DNA from: Cornus controversa
Taxonomy: Eukaryota; Streptophyta; Magnoliopsida; Cornales; Cornaceae
DNA: 64,000 bases
NCBI GenBank assembly: GCA_026545225.1
Contig: CM048846.1
Coordinates: 35,909,501-35,973,500 of the forward strand
Reading direction: 5' to 3'
The position numbers and the translations under genes are program-made. Shown in pieces: positions 36,201 to 48,200 of this stretch (positions are counted from its first letter, which is position 1; each line of letters begins with the position of its first letter). A model generated the notes under the pieces. It was not told where the DNA came from. It worked only from the letters and a program-made list of their open reading frames with translations, and did not search any database.

Positions 36201-39200
36201 CCTAGTTTTATTTCTTTGTTGATGGCACTAGTATAAATATCTTAAAATTAGAAGGGCATTTTCTTGGATGAAAAAGTAGGACATTTATTATATAAAAAAC
36301 TATTAATTACTCAAACCAATGAATAGAGCGACTGTGAAAGGACAGTCGCTTGCACTCCTCTAATAAAATAAGAACAATGTTATTGGGCTGAGGGGTCTGG
36401 ATGGAGATGCCACCCAAAGGACCCTGACCCCTTAGATTGGATTGTGACTTACTTTTTTATTCCTCAATCATTTTTTCTAGGAAAAAGTTTTTCGGCGTAT
36501 AAGATGACTCTGAGACAAGTTTATACAGAGAATGCAACTTATTTGTAGTATGCACATGATGAAAGATTAGTGAATTGCATATTATTATTATTTGTGTGTG
36601 ACATTCTTCCAAATGTGTCTATAAATCTGGAGGAGAATGAAAAAAAATTCATATGGGCCTCCTTGAGATTGATTTGTTGCCAGACAAAAACTATTTTTTT
36701 ATTTGTTATTGTAATTGTTTCCTTAGTGTGTAGTTCCCTAATTTGTGATGGTAGTAAAACATAATATAATCTTAAAGTGCTCTAATTGTATCCTCCCTGT
36801 TTGCGGTTAAGAGCACAAGTCATATATTTTTTTCTTTTTGGAAGTTAAAGCAATACTCACACACACTTCCTCTACCGAGGCTTGAACCCTGGACCTCTTA
36901 TTTGGAAAGCCGGAGCTTATACCGCTGGACCAATTGGTCTTTGGTAGAGCACAAGTCATCTTCCAAAATCTAAGAGATATGAAGTTGGGTTCAAGGCCTT
37001 TTAGATAGAAAATTATTGGATACCTAAAGATACCGACAATGTTGCACTTTCGTCCAATGGTGACTAATTATTAACAAGACAAATGATGAGTTTTATTTTA
37101 CATGTATACTACATTGTGGATACTAACAAATAAGTTTTGCTTCAAGACATTGAACCCAAAAAAATTACCAGTTTTCTCTAAATTTCCTGTATCTGGGAGA
37201 TCAATAACTTTTAACTAATTGAGAATCTTTTATATCAAAAAGCTAATAAAAACAAAATATCATCAGTTAAAATGACAAATTAATTCATGACAATTAAAAT
37301 TTTAACTTAAAATAACAAACATTACCTTCATCATGTCGTGAAATACAACCTCAACCACACTTTCACAACCTTTTAGATGCAATTGCTCTAGACATGGCAA
37401 CCCATAAAAATTAAGGGTTTCAACCAAATATTTAGAGTACTGGAGATCAATGACTTTCAATTTCTCGTGAAACTGTTAAAATGAATAAGTAATTAATAAA
37501 ACAATTAAGCTTTATCAACTTGAAAAAATTATTCCTACAAAGGATAGTATATATCGTATGTATGATAATAAATTTATCTTTTTGTATCACCGAGCCACTA
37601 GCTTCGATGGTATCATCTATCCTCCCCAAAGAGGAGGTTGAGACTTGAAGTGCTATCATAGACATGTCGTGAGTGTGTATATTTGCTTTAATTTCTAGAC
37701 AAAGAATAAAAAAAGAAAATTACCTTTCTGTCCATATGAATTTCTTTGATGCGGCTAAACGGTAATCGAAGTCGAACAAGACTTTTTGGAAGAGGCAAAT
37801 ATTCTCTATTGTAAAAGTCCCATTGAATAGACCTTAAATAATTTGAAAAAGACGTTGGACATCCAAGAAGATGCCCACCTTTGATCGTGAGTATTCTTAG
37901 TTTCTTCATCTTCGAGAAAGCATCGGCACTTATGATAAAGCTTTCCTTGCCGAATTTGTTTTGCACAATGCATTCAATATTTTCGGTTACCTAATAACCA
38001 ATAACATGGTATAAGTGTACCAAACAAAATCAAAACCTAACTGAAAAGATGTGTGGTTTTCAGGAGATTGAACATATCCAGAGTTTACCATGGAACCATA
38101 AGTCCCAAAGGCCCGTGGTTAGAAGGGCTCCATGTCATCACAGAAAAAATAAATAAATAAATACCAAACTTAAAAGATACAAAACTTTAAAGTAACATGT
38201 ATGAACAAAATAATCTAAAAATTTATTTTAAACACACCTTTAATGGGGACGAAAAGTAATATATATGCATTTAACGCGTACCGTATTTTCAGTGAATACT
38301 TCACAGATGTCCTCATATGACCACAACCTGCTACGCCTACCAGGATCTTCAGATTCTTGACGAACAATTTCTCGACCCATTTCCTGTATCAAATCGTGCA
38401 TGAAGATCTTGTTCCATTCTGATATAGTGATGATGGACCTCTCAATAAGAACTTTTATTCCAATGACCGGTTGAAATTCACAACTCTCAAAAAAATCTAT
38501 TGCAACGTTTTTGTCACATCTGTTGAAGAAACACGCGATGTCGAGGAATATAGCCTTCTCATATTTATCTAGGCCATCATAACTTATCTTGAGAACATCT
38601 TGAATTTTTTTGGGAGGGTTACTTTTCAATTTATCCAATTCACTTACCCAATCTTGTATGTTTCTTCGACATAAATGAGATCCCAGTACTTGAAGAGCTA
38701 ATGGAAGACCTTGGGCATAATTTTTTACATGGTGTGAGAGTTCTCGATATTCTTCTTCAGGATTGTTCTTCCCGAATGCATGCCAACAGAAAAGTTCAAG
38801 AGCTTCGTGGTTATATAATAGCTCAGCCTCACATATTTTAACACCATACTTTTCCAATAACCATTTATTCCTAGTTGTTATGATGATCCTACTTCCCGAA
38901 CCAAACCAATTATGTCCTATTCCAACTAAATTTAATAATTGCTGCTCATCATCGACATCGTCAAGAACTATAAGAATCTTTTTGTGCTGAAGTCTATCTT
39001 TTATCTCATTGACTCCTCTGTCATAATATGATATTCTTATATTATTATCCATTAGGGTCTCTTTGAGAAGTTCTTCTTGTAGTTTAGCTAGACCATGCTT
39101 TGTTGATTCTTCTCTCACATTTTCAAGGAAACAACTTCTTTCGAAGTCATCATATATTTGGTTGAAAACCGCTTTGGCAACCGTTGTCTTACCTATACCT

Positions 39201-42200
39201 CCAGTTCCACAAATTCCGACAAAGAGTTTATCCTCTAACGTATCATTCAACAACATGATTAGTTTATTTGCTCGATAATTGATACCCACGTCATACTCAG
39301 CAACCTTGAATGGTTTATGCTGCAATTTTTTTGAAATCTCTTGAACAATTTGTTGGATAAACTCATCCCAATGCCTATCAAGTATAAAGCATATTAAAAT
39401 CTAGTGCGATAGGCAGTACAAAAAAGAAAACATATAAATGTTGAAATAAGTATGGTGAATAGTTCTATTCATTATAACTTATATATATGCATAAATATAT
39501 TTAATAAACATTTTTTCTGGGTTAATTAATTAACAACGATTTAAAATAGAAAAATAGGTTAAAATGCTAGCATCTATCTTATAGTTATAAATATAAGGGT
39601 AAAGTGTAGAAAACACGCGTCTAATTTCGATATAGTGGATATACCTGCCTAATGTTCAATAAAGCCCCCTCAAGTTTAAAAGTGTTCAAATAAGAACAAT
39701 CTGATAAATTAACGTCAGACAAAGACCTAAATAGCCTTACAACAACAAAATCATTTATTCCTTAGCTAATTAAACGATTGATATCCCAAAAAAAAATATT
39801 TTTTATTTATGTTGTTTGTTTACCTTTTAAAATTGATAAAACATTTTTAGTAAAAAAAAAGTGAATGGGAAAAAGTATTTATAAATTCTAAATTTTCTTT
39901 TTGATCACATCCTATCAAATCTCAATAAAAATAGTAAGTTTTGCTTTTAGTAAATATTTTCGTACTAATTTTCAATATCTGAATTTTCATGATTTACTTT
40001 TTCTAGTTTATAATTATAATTTTACTAGCTATTTGATTTTTAATTCATTAGTAGTTGATAGAGTATTTGACTCCGACTATAAAACTAATGACGTGGAAGA
40101 TAAAAACAAAGTGACGTGGACAAAAGTCTATCTTTGACCGGGGTGTCTTTATCTCCAAGAAGGACTAGGAAATTAAAAGAACTAGTCTCCAAGCACAATA
40201 CAACCTTATTTTGTCGTTATAAATAGAGAGATGGTACAGATACCAAGGTATGCAATTAATACCCTCTGATTTCCTTCATAGCTTAAAAAACCCTTTCCAA
40301 TTTCTGACTTGATCGTCGGAGTGTAGTCGGCCGGTACCACACCGGTGCCTTATCGACTACCCTTCTTTTGTCTTTTCTCACAGGTTGGCGTTTGACCAGT
40401 TCGGGGCAAATTTGTGCTTCATCAGTTGGCGCCATCTGTGGGAAGCGAACCCACGACTTCATTAATCTAATTGTCTTACACGATTTATTCACGAAGCATG
40501 ATGTACCTACGATCTGGATTAGAGACTGCGATCGCACAAGACCCTCCTGCCAACTAGCTTGTGCAGGGTCACAATCCCCCAGTCGGGCAGCACCTAACTA
40601 CTGGTCATAATCTTCCACAAGACCCTTTGGTCGGCCAGGACCTTCCTGTTGGGCCCGAGGGTCGTAGCGGACAGGATCCACCCGCTGCCCCTGGGCTTCC
40701 AGGTGGCAACATACCATTAGCAGAAGGAGGAGTGCAGACCCCTGGTCACAGAGATCTCCCTGGGGAACACCCCGAGGTCCCAAACGACCAGGAGCGTGTC
40801 ACAGCATTGGAATATCAGATCCAGAACTTGAATCAAGTCTAGTTCAGATACTCCAACAAAATGCGGCAATCCTGCAACGCCTCCCTCCTACACCAATACC
40901 ATCACAGAGTCACCTTAGACCAATTGATCTAGAGGGTGACGATGTGGGACGAAGCAGCAAAGTCCCAATAGACGATGCGGCCCAAAGCCGAGTTAGAGGC
41001 GAGACGATTCCCAGTGATCTAGCCTCGCTAAATAGGAATCAAACTCATGGAGATTCGGGGCATCCGGGAGAAGCAACTTATCATGATATGGAGGTACAGG
41101 AACTCAGAGCGAAGGTGGAAAGTATGGCCCAGGCCATAAGGGGAAATGGACTTGCTATAATAGAGGATCTGGTACAACAAACCAACCTTCCTTTCTCCGC
41201 CGGGGTAATGAATTGTCCTTTGCCTAACAAATTCAAAATGCCGCCTATGGAGAGTTTTGACGGGACCAAGGACCCACTGGATCACTTGGAAACCTACAAA
41301 GCATTAATGCATCTCCAAGCAGTGCCATATGAGATTATGGGCAGAGCCTTCCCCACTACATTAAAAGGCTCTGCCTGATTATGATTTAATAGCTTGAAAC
41401 CTACGTCTGTACACACCTTTAAAGAATTGAGTCAGCTATTTGTGGGAAACTTCATTGCCGCTCGAAGACATAGGAAACCAGCTACCTATCTCCTAAATGT
41501 GAGACAAACCAAGGGAGAAACATTACGAGACTACATCAACCGATACAATAGGGAGATGTTACAAGTTGTCGCCCTCGACGACAAGGTGGCGGTTACTGCA
41601 TTCATGGGAGGCCTACTCCCCTCAAAATTCCTTTACTCAATCTCCAAACATCCTCCAGAGAGCATGTCTGAATTACTCATGAAGGATCAAAAGTTCATGA
41701 ATGCTGAAGATGCCCTAGAGGCCTGAAGGGAAAAGGGAGATAACGACAAAAAGACAGATAGGAAGAGGGGAGGACAATCTGGAGGTAGGGATGAATGAAA
41801 CCCTAAGTATGGCCGATCATCGCAAGATTAGACTGACAGGGCGCTATGTCGTGACAGGGGATTCAATTTTACCCCTTTAAATGCGTCGATAAGCCAAATC
41901 CTCTTTCATATTAAAGATGATCTGACTCTGACATGGCCTCCAAAATTAAAATTCGATCCCTCCAAAAGATCTCGTGACAAATATTATAGGTTTCATCGCT
42001 ACCACGAACATGATACAGATGAATGCATAGATTTGAAGAGACAGATTGAGAGTCTGATTCAGAGGGGCCAACTGTGGAGATTGTGGCTGGCGATGGAAGA
42101 AGAGCATAAAACCCCCCACAGGATAGAAGAGAAGACACTACTCGTAGAAATCCTCCGTTGGGGGAGATCAGAGTCATCTCTGGGGAATAGGAGGTGGCAA

Positions 42201-45200
42201 AAAATCTAATACGGCTCAGAAAGCATATGCAAGAAAAGTTAGAAGTTTTCTTGAGGTAGGTGAGGTGAGCCAATCACCCGCCAAGTATCCTCAACTGGAT
42301 GACCAGATTATTACCTTTACAGAGGTTGATGCAAGGGGGGTTCAACAACCCCATGACGACACCCTTGTAGTCACGTTGATTATTGCCAATTTTACAATCA
42401 GGCGAGTGCTAATCAACAACGGCAGTTCTACTGATATTTTATTTGTGACCGCGTTTGATCAGATGAAGATTGGAAGGGAGAAGCTCAAACCTACTAAGTC
42501 TTTACTTGTTGGTTTTTCTGGAGAGAAACTTCTTCCGTTAGGTACTGTAGACCTCCCGATCACCGCCGGCTCAAGCCCCAAATAGGTCACTAAGATGAAG
42601 ACCTTTTTCGTGTTGGATTATCCGACCACTTACAACGTCATCTTGGGAAGGGCCACGATGAATGCAATGCTAGCAGTGACCTCCACTTATCACCTCCTCG
42701 TTCGGTTCCCCACTGACAATGGGATTGGAGAGCTTAGAGGTGACCAAGCCACTGCCCGAGAATGTTATGCCTCGTCCCTGAGAGAGAAAAGGGTGTCAGA
42801 AACTTTAAGCATAGAAGGTGTAGAAGTGGAAGAAAAAGAGAAAGCCTGCCACGCAGAACCTATGGAGGAATTAGTTGAGATCGACTTGTATGAACATGAG
42901 GCAGGAAAAAAGGTGTACATAGGGTCGTCTCTTTCACCCACCTCTCAAAGTGAACTTATGCAGTTCCTCAAAATGAACCGGGATGTGTTTGCCTGGTCTC
43001 ATGAAGACATGCCCGGAATTGATCCAGCCATTGCTATGCACCGGTTAAATGTCGACCCAGATGCCAAGCCAGTTAGGCAAAAAAGGAGAACGTTTGCCCC
43101 AGAAAGAAATTTAGCAATCTTTGAAGAGGTGGATAAATTGTTAAAGGCCAACTTTGTACGGGAAACCCATTACTCGGACTGGCTAGCAAATGTAGTCCTC
43201 GTTAAAAAATCCAATGGCAGATGACGTTTATGTGTCGACTTTACGAATTTAAATAAAGCATGTCCAAAGGATAACTTCCCCTTTCTAAGGATTGATATGC
43301 TGGTAGAAGGCACGATTGGAAATGAGCGACTTAGTTTTATGGATGCCTATTCGGGATACAATCAGATCCCAATGATGCCATCAGACCAAGAGAAAACGTC
43401 ATTCATAACAGAAAGGGGCCTGTATTGCTATACAGTGATGCCGTTTGGTTTAAAGAGTGCCGACACGACTTGCCAAAGGCACATGAACAGAATGTTTAAG
43501 GAGCAAAATGGCAAAAATATGGAGGTATATGTTGATGATATGCTTGTTAAAAGCAAGAAAGCTATAAGCCACTTGGATGATTTATAGGAAGCTTTTGATA
43601 TTTTGGGAAAGTAGAGAATGAAACTTAACCCCAGCAAGTGCGCTTTTGGGGTGTCATCTAGAAAATTCTTAGGCTACTTGGTTAGTAAGAGGGGGATAGA
43701 GGCCAACCCACAGAAGGTGCAGGCTATTCTGGATACAAAGTCACCCAGAACGATCAAAGAAGTCCAGAAACTGACGGGAAAAGTGGCAGCATTGAGCCGA
43801 CTAATCTCCCGAACCACAGACAGGTGTCTCCTATTTTTCCAGGTCCTCAAACGAGCCTTTGAGTGGACACCGGAATGCGAGCAGGCCTTGAGTGAGCTAA
43901 AGCAGTACCTCAGTTCACCTCCACTTTTATCTTGCACGCAACCAGGGGAGGAGTTATATTTATATTTGGCTGTCTCCCCTACAGCAGTCAGTTCGGTATT
44001 AGTATGAGAAGAGGAGGGGGTGCAAAGGCCGATTTACTACACCAGCAGAGTGCTTCGAGGCGCAGAAGAAATATATCCGATAATAGAAAAGCTGGCATTC
44101 GCTCTTGTTATGTTAGCCAGGAAACTCACGCCATACTTCCAAGCACACACCATTACAGTACTAACTGATCAGCCGCTCCGGCAAGTCCTCTTCAAGCCTG
44201 AAACCTCTGGGCGGCTTGTGAAATGGTCCATGGAGTTAGGGGAGTTTGACATTAAATACAAACCGAGGTCGGCAATCAAAGGTCAAGTGCTGGCAAACTT
44301 TATAGTCGAGTTCACCTATTCTCCAGAAGAAGTTCCGCAGGAAAATGAGGAGAGCGCAGCCCAACAGAACAAAGAAAACCAAATGTACCCGGGTTGTACA
44401 TGGGAATTATTTATCTACAGATCATCAAACGCACAAGCTAGTGGCGCAGGGATATTGATCAAATCCCTAGAAGGGGAAACACTCAAGTATGCCTTGCAGT
44501 TCAGATTCAAAGTAACAAACAATGAATCTGAGTATGAGGCCTTAATCGCAGGGTTGAAAATAGCTGATGTTCTTAAGATACAACAGCTGAAAGTTTATAC
44601 CGACTCTGAGCTGGTTGCCCGTCAAGTATTCGTAGAGTATGAGGCAAAGGAAACAAATATGAAATCTTACTTACAGAAAGTCCAGGAGCTGGTCACCCGC
44701 TTCTGAAAGTTTTCCATCACGCGGGTTCCCTGCAGTGAAAATTCAAATGTAGATGCTCTCGCTCGACTCGCCACAGCACAAGAAGCTGCTAACGGGGGAG
44801 TATTTATAGAATGTCTGGACAACCCAGGTATAATAGAAGGGGCGCTGAATGAGGTAAACCAAGTCACCCACGGTATGAAGTGGACAGACCCAATTGTCAG
44901 ATACATTAGGGATGGCGAGCTACCATCTGACAAGACTGAAGCCCACAAAATAAGGATCAGGGCATCCAGATATACTTTGATCGATGGAATCCTCTACAAA
45001 AGAGGAGTCTCATTGTCATACCTACGATGTGTATCGACAGAAGAGGCGCGATATGTCATGAAAGAAATATATGAGGAAGAGTGCGGTACTTACGCAGGGG
45101 GCAGGTCCTTGGCTCATAAAGTCATCAGGCAAGGATATTATTGGCCCAACATGCAACAAGATGCGCTAGACTATGTCAAAAAATGCAAAAAATGCCAACG

Positions 45201-48200
45201 CTTCGCTAATGTCTCGAGATAGCCCTCGGAGAAGTTGACTCCAATAGCTACCCCATGGCTATTCGCCCTATGGGGAATGGACTTGATTGACCCCTTGCCT
45301 ATGAAAAAGGGGCAGACAAAGTTTGCAATTGTAGCAATCGACTATTTTACTAAATGGGTGGAAGTAGAGCCCTTGGCCACTATCGGAGAATAAAATATCA
45401 TCAACTTTGTGTGGAAGTCGATTATATGTAGGTTCGGCGTTCCAAAGGTCATTATCACAGATAATGGAAAATAGTTTGAAAGTCAATGGTTCCAGAACTT
45501 TTGTGCCAAGCATGGCATAAGTAACTATTACTCATCGCCAGGCCATCCACAGGCCATGGGCAAGCCGAAGTGGCTAACAGGACGATACTCAAGATGATCA
45601 AAACGCGTTTGGAGAAATCGAAAGGTGCATGGCCAGAGCTACTACCAAGTGTCTTATGGGCATATAGGACCATTGCCAAAGTCCCTACGGGGGAAACACC
45701 ATACTTCTTAGCTTTTGGAAGTGAAGAGGTACTCCCCGTTGAAATAGAACAGGTAGCAAGCCATCGGACTAAACATTATGATCCCACTCATAATGAGGAG
45801 GAGCTGAGGGTTAGTGCTGATTTCATTGAAGAAAATAGAGAACAAGCGCAAGTACGGATGGCCATATCCCGATACTATAACACTAGGGTCAAACAAAGGA
45901 GTTTCCAACCTGGTGGCTTGGTCCTTCGTGAAGTCACCCAAGCTACCAAACCTACAGGGACTGGGAAGTTGGCTTCGAACTGGGAAGGCCCCTATAGGGT
46001 GGTCAGAACTCAGCAACAAGGAACGTACGTACTGGTTGGAAACGTTGGAGGGAAAGCAGCTAGCCCATCCTTGGAATGCCGAGCATCTGAGGAAATACTA
46101 TTAGTAAAGCTTTTTATTTTATTGTCAGTTTCTTTTAGCTTGCATCTGCTTTAATAGCATGTTTCTAGAACTAGTCTTCATTATCGAGCTTTAGAGTAAG
46201 GCTCCAGTTTTGTATTTATGCTTCTTCATTACTGAGCCTTAGAGCAAGGCCCCAACTTTATGTTTATTTCTTTCTCTTGAATGAATTCCATTATTAGAAT
46301 ATCAATAAAAATATTAATCTCTTGGAAATATGCTTTCCTATCTAAATAGCCCTACAAGGGCACACCTTTGCAAAGGGCCTTTGATGAAAAATGCGGAATG
46401 GATTAATCCCGAGAACATTATTGAAATAAACCCTACGGGGTACACCTTTGCAAAGGGCCTTTGATGAAAAAGGTGGGATGGATTAATCCCGAGAACATTG
46501 TTGAAATAAACCTTACGGGTCACACCTTTGCAAAGGGCCTTTGATGAAAAAGGCGGGATGGATTAATCCCGAGAACATTGTTGAAATAAACCCTACGGGG
46601 CACACCTTTGCAAAGGGCCTTTGATGAAAAAGGTGGGATGGATGAATCCCGAGAACATTGTTGAAATAAACCCTACGGGGCACACCTTTGCAAAGGGCCT
46701 TTGATGAAAAAGGCGGGATGGATTAATCCCGAGAACATTGATAAAACCTTACGAGGTACAATCCGACAGAGGGACGCCTCTAGAGGGATTTTAAAAATAA
46801 AAAAAAACTGAGACACCTTAAAAAGCAAGTACTTCTTCATTAATTAAGGAGAAGAGACTACGGAAGGAAACACACTACAAATATAAGACAGTAAAAGAAA
46901 AGAAAAAAAATCAAGGATCATGCTCTTTAAGTTGCAACTTTGAAAAGTCCATGTCTGGCCATTCCTCCTTCACCACTTCATGAAAATATTCAAAACCGCC
47001 AATATATGACTTATTGTAAGCCTTGTCAAAATCAGTCGGTTCCTTGAAATTTTCAACCACCAAATCTTTGATCCCCGAAAGATCAGCCTGCCATCTAGCC
47101 ATCTCCTCCTACTCATGCTTAAGTTGAGCAGTAAGGCTATCAATATCTCCCCCGCAATTGGCATGGGAGGTCCGAATAGTCTCCAACTCTGAAGACAGTG
47201 CGAAACGTTCGGTGCAAAAAGAGGAACGTTCAGCTTCAAAGGCAGTCTTCTGTTTCTCCATCTCTCCCTCCGTCCATAAGAGGCGATTGGAGATGCCTTG
47301 TGCGAATGTCATGCCCTAATGAATATAGATAACGATTACATGAGTACACAAAAAGATAAAAGAATGTGGTGAAATGCGAATGAAAACAAACCTTCGCTAA
47401 GGTTGCCACCATAAACCCAGTAGATTGCCGAGACTCAAGATTGACCACTTTCTCGATATCATTTGGGAGAATAAACTCCCTAGCACGACCCACGGTGAAA
47501 GCTGAATCAGATAGAATGGACCTAGTTTGACTTGCCGCGGGCGTCATCAACCTAGTGAAGCTAGTAGTAGGAGAAAAAGACACCTGCAAACTACTGTCGA
47601 ATAATTGAGTCGGGGGCACTCCAAAGGGAGTCGGGTCTGGAGGATTGTTACTCCTGGATAACTGAGGGGCAGCTAGCATAAACGAAATCGAATTCGGAGT
47701 GCTCGCTGGTTCAGGAGTAGAAGCAAAAAAAGTCCCAAGGAAACAATTCCCAACAGAAGGAGGAGAGGACAAGCCCCCGCTTGGAAAACCACTGCTTCTC
47801 GCCACCACAGACCTCGTACCTTCTTTAAAGCAGGAGCGGAGGAAGAAGAAACGACACCTTTTCCCTTTGCTAGCATAATAATGTCCTTATCAGGCCCCCT
47901 CCGAGAAGACCCTGGGTATTCTTTACAAGTAAGCATGTAACGAACAATTCATGCAAAAGAGCAGAGTAAAAGTATTAGTACATACCACGCTTGGGTATGG
48001 CGACACGAGTAAGATACCCTAGTAGACGCAGTCCCTCGTCAGAAGTCAGAACTACCACCTCCCTTATATGGGCATCGTGAGCAATCACCAATCTGCTCTC
48101 CTCATCACTGCCCACAAGACTCGGATGACTGGAACAAAACGAAACTCACATTATGCAAAATACGTAAAAGAGAAAACTTGCAAGGGGAGAAGAGGGAAGT

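Noticed and set aside
36877..36945. tRNA gene
   Set aside because: Box A and B are present but no cloverleaf closes, and the A-rich tail with 14-bp TSD identifies a SINE.
40598..42273. Minus-strand frames across Tat gag
   Set aside because: Shadows of the plus-strand gag; no domain.
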